From assembly GCF_000011365.1 (NCBI RefSeq), contig NC_004463.1:4326001-4390000 (forward strand): a stretch of 64,000 bases of DNA, given 5' to 3'. The notes beneath the pieces are model-generated. The model did not search any database, had not been told where the DNA came from, and saw only the letters and a program-made list of their open reading frames with translations. A program made the position numbers and the translations under genes. This document shows positions 52,323 through 61,606 of the stretch, piece after piece. Positions within the stretch are counted from its first letter, which is position 1. Each line of letters begins with the position of its first letter. This stretch comes from Bradyrhizobium diazoefficiens USDA 110. GTDB taxonomy: Bacteria; Pseudomonadota; Alphaproteobacteria; Rhizobiales; Xanthobacteraceae.

Positions 52323-52940
52323 GTGCCTCGGCTACTGTGCATGGGGTTGTTTTCGCGGTTTTTGTTTGCGCCCCCGCTCCAGTGCCCCTTACGCGCTCTC
52401 CGTCTCCCGGTGCACGTCGTGCACCACCAGCCCCATGCCTTGCTCGGGCATCTTGATCCAGTCGCGCCGATCGCCGCGGGCCGCGAGATCTGGGGCTTTC
52501 CCAAGAAATACGCCCATCCCAAGCTCGAGTTCGTCAAGGACACGCTGACGGGCACGCTGGAATATGCCGGCCAGCTCGTCGCCATGGGCACGATGGGCTA
52601 CAAGCATGAGAGCATGGCCGGCAACGGCGATCTCACCCGCGCGACGCTGTCGAAGACGCAGGTGAATCTGAAGATGATCCCGGGCGTCGACGGCCGTCTC
52701 GAAGTCTGCCAGCTCGTCGCGATCAACCTCACCGATATCGTGCCGAAGGGCTCCTGGATGGGGCCCGGACGTCTTCACCTGGTGCCGCACGTCAATGCGC
52801 CGGTTGCCGATTTCCCGGTTCGTCGCGTCGTCGGCGCGCATCACTACATCGCCGATCTGACGCTGCCGTTCGGCCGCGTCGTGCACGACTATATCAGGGA
52901 AGCCGAGGCGGCGGCCGCGACGGGGCTGGCCGCGGAGTAG
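52323..52940 (+). pseudogene. acetoacetate decarboxylase family protein, 5' end missing or replaced
   Basis: Residues from about 45 to the end (PIAAGREIWGFPKKYAHP, GTLEYAGQLVAMGTMGYKHE, LKMIPGVDGRLEVCQLVAINL, GRLHLVPHVNAPVADFP, GAHHYIADLTLPFGRVVHDYI) match the C-terminal two thirds of the ADC family; the catalytic Lys pair is in WGFPKK. The usual 80-100 N-terminal residues are not found upstream in any frame, and no ribosome site precedes ATG 52323. The replaced 5' part reads on the opposite strand as the tail of another protein (52389 to about 52460). Probably non-functional. Confidence 0.7.
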
Positions 52941-53054
52941 GGCGGCGCCATCATCAAACTGTAACAAAGGCGTAATTGAGTACCCGCGTAGATCCGGAAG
53001 ATGCCGTCAGCCATCTTCCGGAGACGGTGCATTTTGTTGACGGTTGGGGCGATC

Positions 53055-54071
53055 ATGGCTGAGCCGGCAAAGCTTGTCAGCGCGATATCGGGGGCTGAGC
53101 CTGCCATTCCGGGCCTCGTCTGGGCGTTCCGCCTGCACAGCGACGGCAGCGCCGAGGCGCTGCCGATCGACCGGCCGATCGAGTTCAGCCATGACGGCCG
53201 GCTCTGGCTGCATTTCAACCTGACCGATGCGCGGGCGCGGCCGTGGATTGCGGCATCGACGCTGCCGCCGCTTGCGCGCGAGCTGCTGCTGTCCAACGAC
53301 ACGTTCCAGCAGCTCCATGTCATCGACCACTGCGTCTACGGCGTGTTCTCCGACCTCGTGCGCGACATCGACAGCGCCACGGAGGAGACCGCGTTCCTGC
53401 GCTTCGCCATGACCGAGCACCTGCTGGTGAGCGGCCGCCATCAGGCGCTTTGTTCGGCGGATGCGACGCGCCGGGTGCTCGAAGGCGGCTACCGCGTCGA
53501 CAACGTCGCCCATCTCCTGGAAAAGATCGTGGACGAGGTCGCCGACACGCTTGATCGGATGGCCGACAAGCTCGGGCAGGAGATCGACGGCATCGAGGAA
53601 CGCATCCTCGCCGACGATGCGAAGCCGGAGATGCGCCGCAATCTCGGCCGGCTGCGCCGCACCTGCGTCAGGCTGCATCGTCAGCTCACCGGCCTGCGCG
53701 TGCTGTTTCACCGGCTCGACCAGAAGAACACGGACCATCTTTCGCCGGGCTTGTGGATCCACGCCGGCAAGCTGGCGCAGCGGCTCGATGGCCTCGATCA
53801 CGAGATTGTCGAGCTGCGCGAGCGCAGCCGGCTGCTCGAGGAGGAGCTGCGCTTCAAGAACGAGGAGGAGAGCAACCACCACCTCCACACGCTCTCCATC
53901 GTGACGTCGCTGCTGCTGCCGCCGACGCTGATCACCGGCATCTTCGGCATGAACACCAAGGGCCTGCCGCTCACCGACGTCGAGACCGGATTCCTCTGGG
54001 CGGCGGCGCTGATGGCCTCGTCGGTCGGCGCGGCCTATTTGTTCATGCGGCGCACGGGCATTTTCAAGTAG
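53055..54071 (+). CDS. ZntB/CorA-type metal ion transporter
   Basis: 338 residues. Large N-terminal cytoplasmic alpha/beta domain, long helices (SLE.. region 200-275), then two C-terminal membrane helices with the GMN signature at 298-300 (ITGIFGMNTKG). This pattern fits ZntB zinc exporters/importers more than the Mg CorA, but ion choice is inferred. ATG 53055 is preferred to in-frame 53001. Downstream is an OprB-type porin. Confidence 0.88.
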   Translation: MAEPAKLVSAISGAEPAIPGLVWAFRLHSDGSAEALPIDRPIEFSHDGRLWLHFNLTDARARPWIAASTLPPLARELLLSNDTFQQLHVIDHCVYGVFSDLVRDIDSATEETAFLRFAMTEHLLVSGRHQALCSADATRRVLEGGYRVDNVAHLLEKIVDEVADTLDRMADKLGQEIDGIEERILADDAKPEMRRNLGRLRRTCVRLHRQLTGLRVLFHRLDQKNTDHLSPGLWIHAGKLAQRLDGLDHEIVELRERSRLLEEELRFKNEEESNHHLHTLSIVTSLLLPPTLITGIFGMNTKGLPLTDVETGFLWAAALMASSVGAAYLFMRRTGIFK

Positions 54072-54082
54072 CGTACCCAGCC

Positions 54083-55486
54083 GTGAACGCGACTGCCGAT
54101 AGCTCTCTGCTGCGAAGCATGGCTGCAATTGCGCTGGCGTGCACCTTGGCGAGCACGAGCGCGCGCGCCGGCGCCAAGGACGAAAGCGCGGCGGAATGGC
54201 TGGCGCCAAAATGGTTCAACGAATGGCATGACGGGCTCGCCAACAAGGGCCTGAATTTCGGCGCCACCTACATCGCCGACAACATCGGCAATGTGTCCGG
54301 CGGTGTTGCGCGCGGCGCGATCCATTTCGGCCGCCTCGATCTCTCGGTCGATGCCGATCTGGACAAGCTCGTCGGCTGGAGCGGCGGCCGCTTCTACGCT
54401 AACGCCTTCGTGATCTACGGCCGCGGGCTCTCGCGCAACTACGTGCAGAACCTCGCCACCATCAGCGAGATCGAGGCGCTGCCGGACCAGCGGCTCTACA
54501 ATGCCTATTTCGAGCAGAGCTTCTTTGGCGACAGGCTGAACATCAGGGCCGGCCAGCAGGCCGCGGATGTGGAGTTCTTCGACAGCCAGACCGACGACCT
54601 CTTCATCAACGGCACCTTCGGCTGGCCGGCGATCAAGGCGAGCAACCTTCCGGCCGGCGGCCCGGCCCCGCCGATCGCGGTGCCCGGCATTCGCGTCAAG
54701 GCTGCGTTGACGGACCAGATCACCGCCTATGCTGCAGTGTTCAACGGCGATCCGTCCGGGCCGGGCGATGCCGATCCGCAGATACGCGACCATCACGGCC
54801 TCGCGTTCCGCGTCAACGATCCGCCCTGGGTGATCGGGCAGGTCCGCTTCAACTACGACATCGATATCGGGGGCCGCCCGCTCGCCGGCAATTTCACGCC
54901 GGGCGCCTGGAAGCACTATGGCTCGTTCGACAGCCAGCGGTTTACCGCGGAGGGCCTGTCGATCGCCGATCCCTCCGGAAGCGGCGTTCCGGCGAAGCTC
55001 CGCGGCAACTACGGCATCTTCGCGGTGATCGAGCAGGTGCTGTACCGGCCGCCGGAGGTGAAGGACAACACCACGTCAGCTTCGATCCCGGGCGTCACCG
55101 CGTTCGGCCGCATCGCCTACAGCCCGCCGGATCGCAATCTGATCGACCTCTATCTCGACGGCGGCATCGGCTTTGTCGGCTTCACGCCAGGCCGTCCGCT
55201 CGACCGCTTCGGCGTGGCGATGGCCTATATGCGGATTTCGAACACCGCCCGCATTCTCGATCTCGATACGCAAGCCTTCACCGGCGTGCAGAGCCCAGTG
55301 CGCAGCAACGAGACCCTGATCGAGATGATCTACGAGGCGCATATCAAGCCGGGCTGGCTGGTGGCGCCGTATTTCCAGTACGTGTTCCGCCCCTCGGGCG
55401 GCGTCCCCAATCCGAACGATCCGAGCGGGACTTCGCGGATCGGTGACGCCGCAGTCTTCGGCGTCACCACCACGATCCGGTACTAG
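54083..55486 (+). CDS. OprB-type carbohydrate porin
   Basis: Outer-membrane beta-barrel porin of the OprB family, about 467 residues. GTG 54083 gives a signal peptide with Arg followed by MAAIALACTLASTSARAGA; ATG 54119 would lack the positive n-region. Motifs: WFNEWHDGLANKGLNFGATYIADNIGN, LFDSQTDD, FRPSGGVPNPND and C-terminal VTTTIRY with terminal aromatic as expected for BAM insertion. Long in-frame extension to 53753 is antisense/shadow sequence of the metal transporter. Substrate sugar-like, unproven. Confidence 0.87.
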   Translation: MNATADSSLLRSMAAIALACTLASTSARAGAKDESAAEWLAPKWFNEWHDGLANKGLNFGATYIADNIGNVSGGVARGAIHFGRLDLSVDADLDKLVGWSGGRFYANAFVIYGRGLSRNYVQNLATISEIEALPDQRLYNAYFEQSFFGDRLNIRAGQQAADVEFFDSQTDDLFINGTFGWPAIKASNLPAGGPAPPIAVPGIRVKAALTDQITAYAAVFNGDPSGPGDADPQIRDHHGLAFRVNDPPWVIGQVRFNYDIDIGGRPLAGNFTPGAWKHYGSFDSQRFTAEGLSIADPSGSGVPAKLRGNYGIFAVIEQVLYRPPEVKDNTTSASIPGVTAFGRIAYSPPDRNLIDLYLDGGIGFVGFTPGRPLDRFGVAMAYMRISNTARILDLDTQAFTGVQSPVRSNETLIEMIYEAHIKPGWLVAPYFQYVFRPSGGVPNPNDPSGTSRIGDAAVFGVTTTIRY

Positions 55487-55492
55487 GGCGGC

Positions 55493-56788
55493 TTACGCCA
55501 TTGCGGGTTGCGCCTTTGGCTTCGGCTGCCGCGACAGTGCCAGCACGATCAATGAGGCGAACACGCAGAGCGCGCCGGCGATGAAGAAGGCGGGCAGGTA
55601 GCTCTGCAGCAGCGTCCGCGACAGGCCCGCTCCGAAGGCCGCGGTGCCGGCGCCGAGCTGATGCCCGGCGAAGATCCAGCCGAACACCAGATTGGCGCGC
55701 TCTGGGCCGAACTTCTGCGCGGTGAGGCGCACCGTCGGCGGCACGGTGGCGATCCAGTCGAGGCCGTAGAACATCGCGAAGATCGACAGGCCGTAGAACG
55801 AGAAATCGCTGAAGGGCAGGAAGATCAGCGAGAGACCGCGCAGGCCGTAGTACCAGAACAGGAGCCAGCGATTGTCGTAACGGTCCGACAGCCAGCCCGA
55901 GAAGATGGTGCCGAAGAAGTCGAAGATACCCATCGCAGCCAGCAGGCTTGCGGCCTGCACCTGCGGGATGCCGAAATCGAGGCACATCGGGATCAGGTGG
56001 ACCTGGACGAGGCCGTTGGTCGAGGCGCCGCAGACGAAGAAGGTCGCAAACAGGATCCAGAACGCGCTCGACTTCGAGGCGTCGCGCAGCGTGCCGAGCG
56101 CCACCGCCGTGATCGAGCCGTGGTTGACGGGCGGCGCGGGCAGGGGCTCGCTGCCCTCGTCACCGAACGGGCGCAGGCCCAGATCGCTCGGACGGTCGCG
56201 CATCGCGAGCAGGACCGCGAGTGCGGAAACGCCGAGCATGATGCAGACGAAGCCGAGCGCCAGCCGCCAGCCGAAGCGTTCGGTGAGGCTTGCGAGCAGC
56301 GGCAGGAACACGAGCTGACCGGTGGCGACGCTCGCGGTCATGATGCCGACGACGAGGCCGCGCCGCGCCGCGAACCAGCGCGTGGCGATGGTCGCGCCGA
56401 GCACCAGCGCGGTCATCCCGGTGCCGATACCGATCACGACGCCCCACAGGGCTATGAGCTGCCAGACCTCGGTCATGCCAAGCGATGCGACCAGCGCCGA
56501 GACCACGATCAGCTGCGCCGTGAGCGTGACGTTGCGCAGGCCGTAGCGGTTGAGCAGGGCGGCGGCGAACGGCGCCATCAGCCCGAACAGGATGAAGCGG
56601 ATCGACAGCGCGGAAGAGATCTCCGCCGTGCTCCAGCCGAACTCCTTCTGCAGGGGAACGATGAACACGCCGGGCGCACCGACCGTGCCGGCGCTGATCA
56701 GCGCGGCCAGGAAGGTCACGCCGACCATCACCCAGCCGTAGTGGATATTGCGGCGGCTGAGCCTTGCCGCGAGCCAGTTCGAGATCAT
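55493..56788 (-). CDS. MFS transporter (monocarboxylate/oxalate-formate antiporter-like)
   Basis: 431 residues, 12 predicted helices. Loop 2-3 motif region GLMAPFAAALLNRYGLR and the loop 8-9 counterpart GTIFSGWLSDRYDNR are visible, as in monocarboxylate- and oxalate-type MFS. C-terminal Lys/Gln tail. Convergent with the porin by 6 bp. Substrate unknown; organic acid is a guess. Confidence 0.88.
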   Translation of the reverse strand: MISNWLAARLSRRNIHYGWVMVGVTFLAALISAGTVGAPGVFIVPLQKEFGWSTAEISSALSIRFILFGLMAPFAAALLNRYGLRNVTLTAQLIVVSALVASLGMTEVWQLIALWGVVIGIGTGMTALVLGATIATRWFAARRGLVVGIMTASVATGQLVFLPLLASLTERFGWRLALGFVCIMLGVSALAVLLAMRDRPSDLGLRPFGDEGSEPLPAPPVNHGSITAVALGTLRDASKSSAFWILFATFFVCGASTNGLVQVHLIPMCLDFGIPQVQAASLLAAMGIFDFFGTIFSGWLSDRYDNRWLLFWYYGLRGLSLIFLPFSDFSFYGLSIFAMFYGLDWIATVPPTVRLTAQKFGPERANLVFGWIFAGHQLGAGTAAFGAGLSRTLLQSYLPAFFIAGALCVFASLIVLALSRQPKPKAQPAMA

Positions 56789-56900
56789 TGGGCCTCAATC
56801 ATGGTTGGCGGTCCCTCCCGGGACTCGCGTCATCGTTATAATCTGGCATATTCGTCGGAAGTCTAAAATGTCAGACTTCCCTCAATTTCGGACATCACGA

Positions 56901-58097
56901 CTAGTGCGTCAGCCGCTCCACCGCGATGGCCGTGGCTTCGCCGCCACCGATGCAGAGCGCGGCGACGCCGCGCTTGAGGTTCTGCGCCTCGAGCGAATGC
57001 AGCAGCGTCACGATCAGCCGCGCGCCGGTGGCGCCAATCGGATGGCCGAGCGCGCAGGCGCCGCCGTTGATGTTCAGCTTGTCGCGGGGAATGCCGAGAT
57101 CGCGCTGCGCCGCCATCGCCACCACGGCGAAAGCCTCGTTGATCTCGAACAGGTCGACGTCACCGGCGCTCCAGCCGATCTTGTCGAGCAGCTTGCGGAT
57201 CGCAGGGATCGGCGCCGTGGTGAACCATTGCGGCTCCTGGCTGTGGGTGGCGTGGCCCTTGATCACGGCAAGCGCCGGAAGGCCGCCCCGATCGGCCAGC
57301 GACCGCTTCGTCAGCACCAGCGCGGCGGCACCGTCGGCATTGGCGGAGGAGGCGGCCGGCGTGATCGTGCCATTGGCGCGGAACGCCGGCTTCAGTCCGG
57401 GAATCTTGGCCGGATCGACCTTCAGCGGATGCTCGTCATTGGCGATGACGCGTGGGCCAGCCTTCTCGGTCAGCGTGATCGGCGCGATCTCGGCCTTGAA
57501 CGCGCCGCCCTCGACCGCCCTGCGGGCGCGGCTGAGCGTCTCCATCGCATAGGCGTCCTGGTCCTTGCGGGTGAACTGGTAGGCCTCTGCCGTGGCCTCG
57601 CCGAAATCGCCCATGGATCGGCCGGTCTCGTAGGCGTCCTCCAGCCCGTCCATCATCATGTGGTCGATGATGCGGTCATGGCCGACGCGATAGCCTCCGC
57701 GTGCCTTGGCGAGAAGATAGGGCGCGTTGCTCATGCTCTCCATGCCGCCGGAGACGACGATCTCGGCGGAGCCGGCGCGGATGATGTCGTGCGCCAGCAT
57801 GGTCGCCTTCATGCCGGAGCCGCAGACCTTATTGACCGTGGTGGCGCCGGTCGCATCGGGCAGGCCGGCCGCACGGGCAGCCTGGCGTGCCGGGGCCTGG
57901 CCTTGTCCTGCGGGCAGCACGCAGCCCATGAAGACCTCATCGACCTTCTCAGGCGCGAGCTTGGCGCGCTCCAGCGCAGCGCCGATCACATGCGATCCAA
58001 GCTTATGCGCGGCCAGCGGCGACAATTCGCCCATGAAGCGGCCGAGCGGGGTACGGGCGGCGGAGACGATGACGACGGGATCGGCGGCTTCGGCCAT
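56901..58097 (-). CDS. acetyl-CoA C-acyltransferase (thiolase)
   Basis: 398 residues, typical for degradative or biosynthetic thiolase II. Nucleophile Cys92 (VNKVCGSGMKA), His in CALGHPIGATG, and the second Cys in ALCIGGGE. AGGGAG precedes ATG 58097. It acts in beta-oxidation or acetoacetyl-CoA metabolism. A palindrome CATCATATGATG lies 41 bp upstream, the possible target of a local regulator. Confidence 0.92.
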   Translation of the reverse strand: MAEAADPVVIVSAARTPLGRFMGELSPLAAHKLGSHVIGAALERAKLAPEKVDEVFMGCVLPAGQGQAPARQAARAAGLPDATGATTVNKVCGSGMKATMLAHDIIRAGSAEIVVSGGMESMSNAPYLLAKARGGYRVGHDRIIDHMMMDGLEDAYETGRSMGDFGEATAEAYQFTRKDQDAYAMETLSRARRAVEGGAFKAEIAPITLTEKAGPRVIANDEHPLKVDPAKIPGLKPAFRANGTITPAASSANADGAAALVLTKRSLADRGGLPALAVIKGHATHSQEPQWFTTAPIPAIRKLLDKIGWSAGDVDLFEINEAFAVVAMAAQRDLGIPRDKLNINGGACALGHPIGATGARLIVTLLHSLEAQNLKRGVAALCIGGGEATAIAVERLTH

Positions 58098-58137
58098 GAC
58101 GGGACTCCCTGCGATGACGGTTGAGTAAGATTATGCT

Positions 58138-58149
58138 CATCATATGATG
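58138..58149. promoter_or_regulatory. 12-bp palindrome CATCATATGATG upstream of the thiolase
   Basis: Perfect palindrome in the 306-bp gap between thiolase and hydratase genes. The position fits an operator for the thiolase gene; the protein is unknown. Confidence 0.35.
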
Positions 58150-58254
58150 CGGCGCAAAAAATGCAACCGCGGCTGGGATGAGAAAATCTTGTGGTTCGCA
58201 TGAGATTTCCTCCTGCGATCGGAGGAGGGGCTGTGACTCTAGGAACGAAAGCGC

Positions 58255-58375
58255 TCCCCCAATGACGATGTCTGCCCCGCGAAGGCGAGGGCATCCAGAA
58301 CGCCGCGGCTTCTCGGCTCAATCACCGCAGCCTCTGGAATACTGGATCTCCCGCCGCGCGGGCGATGACAGCGTC
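58255..58375. repeat. composite palindromic element, family D
   Basis: Built from CCAATGACGATGTCTGCCCC, GCGAAGGCGAGGGCATCCAGAA, TCTGGAATACTGGATC and CCGCGCGGGCGATGACAGCG modules. The outer parts carry GATGAC/GTCAT-type ends. A separate family from A-C; fills the 3' side of the hydratase gap. Confidence 0.5.
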
Positions 58376-58403
58376 ATGCGGAACGAAGCACCCCGTCCAG
58401 CGC

Positions 58404-59174
58404 TTACCGCTTCCTGTTCACGAACGCCTGCATCAGGCGCGTCGGCTCGTCGGTCAGGAACGACTCGCCGAACACCTTGACGCTGAGGTTCACCGACTCC
58501 GTCAGCGGCAGTTCCTCCCATTGCCGTAGCAGCGCCTTTTGCGACCGCAACGCCTCGGGGCCGCATTCGAGCAGCGCCTTCACCGTGTGCTCGACGGCTG
58601 CATCCAGCCCGCCCTCGGGTGCGACCTTGTCGACCAGGCCCCAAGCGAGCGCCGTCGGCGCGTCGATGTTCTCTGCCGTCATCACCAGCCAGCGCGCGCG
58701 GGCCCAGCCGATCAGGCGCGGCAACAGCGCGGCGTGGATCACAGAGGGAATGCCGACGCGGACCTCCGGCATGCCGAAATGCGCATCATGCGCGGCGATG
58801 CGGAAGTCGCACGCGGCCGCCACCTCGAGCCCGCCGCCGAGGCACCAGCCGGGCATGCGCGCGATCACGGGGGCGGGGAACTGGCGCACGGCCTCGCAGA
58901 GATCGCGCAGGCGGCTGATGAAGGCTTCGGCCGATGCCTGCTCGAGCTTGGCCATCTCCTTGATGTCGGCGCCGCCGATCATGCTCTTCTCGCTCTGGCC
59001 GCGCAGCACCACGACGCGGATGCTGCGATCGGAGGCGAGCTGTTGCAGGCCTTCGCGCACCGCGTCGGTGACGGGCGAGCCGAGGATGTTGAGCGAGCCG
59101 GCGTTGCAGATCGCGACGTGAACGACGCCGCGCGCATCGCGCGTCACGCCGCAGTGGTTGTTGAGCATTTCCAT
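58404..59174 (-). CDS. enoyl-CoA hydratase/isomerase family protein
   Basis: Crotonase-fold enzyme, 256 residues from ATG 59174 (in-frame start 59213 is less likely). Oxyanion-hole segments: SMIGGADIKEMAKL and GGGLEVAAACDFRIAAHDAHFGMPEVRVGIPS. The usual pair of catalytic Glu appears only partly, so hydratase versus isomerase or hydrolase is open. Near a thioesterase, thiolase and valine-type genes, which suggests acyl-CoA catabolism. Confidence 0.88.
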   Translation of the reverse strand: MEMLNNHCGVTRDARGVVHVAICNAGSLNILGSPVTDAVREGLQQLASDRSIRVVVLRGQSEKSMIGGADIKEMAKLEQASAEAFISRLRDLCEAVRQFPAPVIARMPGWCLGGGLEVAAACDFRIAAHDAHFGMPEVRVGIPSVIHAALLPRLIGWARARWLVMTAENIDAPTALAWGLVDKVAPEGGLDAAVEHTVKALLECGPEALRSQKALLRQWEELPLTESVNLSVKVFGESFLTDEPTRLMQAFVNRKR

Positions 59175-59298
59175 CGTGGGATCTCGACGTTTGTTGGACG
59201 TGCGCGGGCGCACCGGTCGGGGTCACTTCCGGGCCGAAACGCGTTGCTTGTCAAGCGGGCCGGGGAGACGGAGTTGCCAGCGCGAAGTTCGTGGCATA

Positions 59299-59316
59299 GT
59301 ATGATGTATGTCATAC
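59299..59316. promoter_or_regulatory. inverted repeat GTATGA-N6-TCATAC before the thioesterase
   Basis: Perfect 6+6 inverted repeat, 13 bp ahead of ATG 59329, next to AAAGAGG. The spacing and position fit an operator; the TetR gene 600 bp downstream on the same strand is a candidate binder. Confidence 0.4.
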
Positions 59317-59328
59317 AAAGAGGCTGCC

Positions 59329-59862
59329 ATGACCGACATCGATCAACTCGACCTGTTTTCGCCCACGCAGCGGCGCGAGCGTGTGGTGGACTGGCAGGTC
59401 CCTGCGCCGGTCGCGAAAGCGGCGATGGGCCTGTCGGGCATGGACGCCATGCTGGGCATTCGCGACGGCCGGCTGCCGCCGCCGCCCTTCGCAAAGCTGA
59501 TCGGCTTCACCATGGCGGTGGTCGAGCCGGGCCGGATCGTGATGCAATTGGAGCCGCGCGAGGATCTCGAAAATACCATCGGCCTCCTGCATGGCGCGAC
59601 GGCCGCGGCGCTGATCGACACCGCCATGGGATGCGCCATTTCGACCCGGCTGGAGGCCGGGCAGTCGTCCGTGACCCTCGATCTGAAAATGACGTTCCTG
59701 CGTCCGCTGTCGGTCCGGTCCGGGCTGATCACGGCCGAAGGCAAGATCATCAAGCTGGGACGGCAGACCAGCTACACCGAGGGGTTCGTCCGCGACGGCA
59801 AGGGGGCGCTCGCAGTCCATGCAACTGCAACCTTTTCCATGATTGGCAATATCTTAACATGA
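59329..59862 (+). CDS. PaaI family (hotdog) thioesterase
   Basis: 177 residues from ATG 59329, after AAAGAGG. Hotdog fold: GLLHGATAAALIDTAMGCAIST with the conserved His-Gly and Asp, and the central TLDLKMTFLRPL strand. Such enzymes hydrolyse aryl- or acyl-CoA esters. An ATG at 59308 lies within the palindrome and is less likely. 64 bp ahead of the TetR gene, so they may form one operon. Confidence 0.88.
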   Translation: MTDIDQLDLFSPTQRRERVVDWQVPAPVAKAAMGLSGMDAMLGIRDGRLPPPPFAKLIGFTMAVVEPGRIVMQLEPREDLENTIGLLHGATAAALIDTAMGCAISTRLEAGQSSVTLDLKMTFLRPLSVRSGLITAEGKIIKLGRQTSYTEGFVRDGKGALAVHATATFSMIGNILT

Positions 59863-59926
59863 ATTAATTCACCGTCCGGTCCATTCTTGTGTTATGAAAT
59901 GATCTCCGACATCCAATGAGACCCGC

Positions 59927-60547
59927 ATGCGCTATTCCCGGGAACACAAGCAGGAAACCCACGACCGCATCGTGAAGAAGGCCTCCGTGCGGCTGCGCGA
60001 AAAGGGTGCGCACGGCATCGGCGTCGCCGACCTCATGAAGGAGGCGGGCCTGACCCATGGCGGCTTCTACGCGCATTTCGATTCCCGCGAGGCGCTGGTG
60101 ATCGAGGCCTTTGCCTACGCCATGGACCGCTCGATGGAGCACTGGCGCAAGATCAGTGGCGAGGTTTCTCCCGAGAAACGGCTGGCGCTGATCGCGGAGA
60201 CCTATCTCTCCGCGCTGCATCGCGACAATCCCGGCCATGGCTGCTCGATTCCCGCGCTGGGCGCCGAGATTGCCCGCGAGAGCCCGAAGACGCGAAAAGC
60301 CTTCGCCGGCAAGCTCGACGAGATGATCGAGATGATGACCGACTACATCCCGAGCCTGCCGCGCAAGGCCGCGCGCAAGCAGGCGATCGCGACGCTGGCG
60401 ACGATGGCCGGCACCATGCTGCTGGCGCGCATCGCCGGCTCCAGCGAACTGTCGGACGAGGTGCTGAAGGCGGGCAGGGACAGCGCGCTGGATGGTGCGA
60501 AGCGTGAGCCGAAGGTGGCGGCGGTGAAGAAGGCGAAGCAGAGTTAG
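59927..60547 (+). CDS. TetR/AcrR family transcriptional regulator
   Basis: 206 residues. N-terminal HTH (ETHDRIVKKASVRLREKGAHGIGVADLMKEAGLTHGGFYAHFDSREAL), C-terminal ligand-binding part of the NemR/RutR-like sort with LARIAGSSELSDEVL. Downstream of the thioesterase on the same strand; likely controls it. Effector unknown. Confidence 0.9.
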   Translation: MRYSREHKQETHDRIVKKASVRLREKGAHGIGVADLMKEAGLTHGGFYAHFDSREALVIEAFAYAMDRSMEHWRKISGEVSPEKRLALIAETYLSALHRDNPGHGCSIPALGAEIARESPKTRKAFAGKLDEMIEMMTDYIPSLPRKAARKQAIATLATMAGTMLLARIAGSSELSDEVLKAGRDSALDGAKREPKVAAVKKAKQS

Positions 60548-60556
60548 GCCGAGATG

Positions 60557-60652
60557 CCGTAGGGTGGGCAAAGGCGCTCTTGCGCCGTGCCCACCGTCTC
60601 TCCGTGATCGTAGTTGGCATGGTGGGCGCGCTTCGCTTTGCCCACCCTACGG
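60557..60652. repeat. inverted pair of family B elements, possible bidirectional terminator
   Basis: CCGTAGGGTGGGCAAAG (60557-60573) and CTTTGCCCACCCTACGG (60636-60652) are perfect 17-bp inverted arms. Between them lies a copy of the GGTGGGC/GCCCACC hairpin. It separates the convergent tetR and lysR genes. Confidence 0.65.
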
Positions 60653-60661
60653 GATCGGTGC

Positions 60662-61570
60662 TTACCGCCCCGCAAACAACGCCCGCTCGCGCTCCACGAT
60701 CTCACCGATGTAGTCCGCCACGGCCCTGATCCGGGCGAGGTCCTTGCTGTCGGCGTGCATCAGCATCCAGAACGTCCGCGTGATCGAGATCTCCTCCGGC
60801 AGCACCGCGACGAGCTGCGGATAGTCGCTCGCCATGAAATGCGGCAGCACCGCGATGCCGAAGCCCGAGAGCGTGGCGTTGAGCTGTGCGATCAGATTGG
60901 CGCTGCGGAAGCGGGCGGAAATCCGCGGCGACACCTGCGGCAGATAGTCGAGCTCCGGCGTGAACAGGAGCTCCTCGATGTAGCCGACGAAGCGGTGCTG
61001 CGGCAGCACCTCGCGCGACACGATCGTCGGGAAGCGGTCGAGATAGGCGGGGGCGGCATAGAGCCCGAGGCGGTAGTCGAGCAGCTTGCGGCCGACGATG
61101 CGGCCCTCCTTCGGCATGGTCAGGCTGATCGCGATGTCGGCCTCGCGCTTGGAGAGACTGAACAGCCGCGCAGTAGCCACAAGTTGCAGATCGAGATCGG
61201 GATACCGGTCCGCGAAGGGCGCCAGCCGCGGCGCCAGGAAGGCGGTACCGAAGCCATCGGGCGCACCGATCCGCACCGTTCCGGTCAGCCGCGCCACGGA
61301 GCCGCCGACCTGCTCCTGGTTGGCGACGATGGTCGATTCCATCGCTTCGGCGCTGTCGGCGACGCGCTGGCCGGCCTCGGTGAGGAGATAGCCGGTCTTG
61401 CGCCGGTCAAACAGCTTGGCCGAGAGGTGCTTTTCCAGCCTGTCGACGCGACGGATCACGGTCGCATGGTCGACGCCGAGCTGTTTTGCCGCAGCCGAAA
61501 CCGAGCCGCCCCGCACGATGGCCAGCACGAAGCGAAAGTCGTCCCAGTCGATAGCGCCTTGATCCAGCAT
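60662..61570 (-). CDS. LysR family transcriptional regulator of the valine-degradation genes
   Basis: 302 residues from ATG 61570 (an in-frame ATG at 61681 lies inside the dehydrogenase 5' region and is unlikely). N-terminal HTH (WDDFRFVLAIVRGGSVSAAAKQLGVDHATVIRRVDRLEKHL) and the LysR effector domain (GTVRIGAPDGFGTAFLAPRL). Divergent from mmsA with 101 bp between starts, the usual geometry for LysR activators. Inducer likely 3-hydroxyisobutyrate or a methylmalonyl-type acid, by analogy with MmsR-type neighbours. Confidence 0.9.
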   Translation of the reverse strand: MLDQGAIDWDDFRFVLAIVRGGSVSAAAKQLGVDHATVIRRVDRLEKHLSAKLFDRRKTGYLLTEAGQRVADSAEAMESTIVANQEQVGGSVARLTGTVRIGAPDGFGTAFLAPRLAPFADRYPDLDLQLVATARLFSLSKREADIAISLTMPKEGRIVGRKLLDYRLGLYAAPAYLDRFPTIVSREVLPQHRFVGYIEELLFTPELDYLPQVSPRISARFRSANLIAQLNATLSGFGIAVLPHFMASDYPQLVAVLPEEISITRTFWMLMHADSKDLARIRAVADYIGEIVERERALFAGR

Positions 61571-61606
61571 TTTCGCACATCTATGGTGCAATATATCAGA
61601 CTTGAA

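Noticed and set aside
53753..54082. N-terminal extension of the OprB porin
   Set aside because: Shadow frame within the metal transporter; the porin signal peptide begins at GTG 54083.
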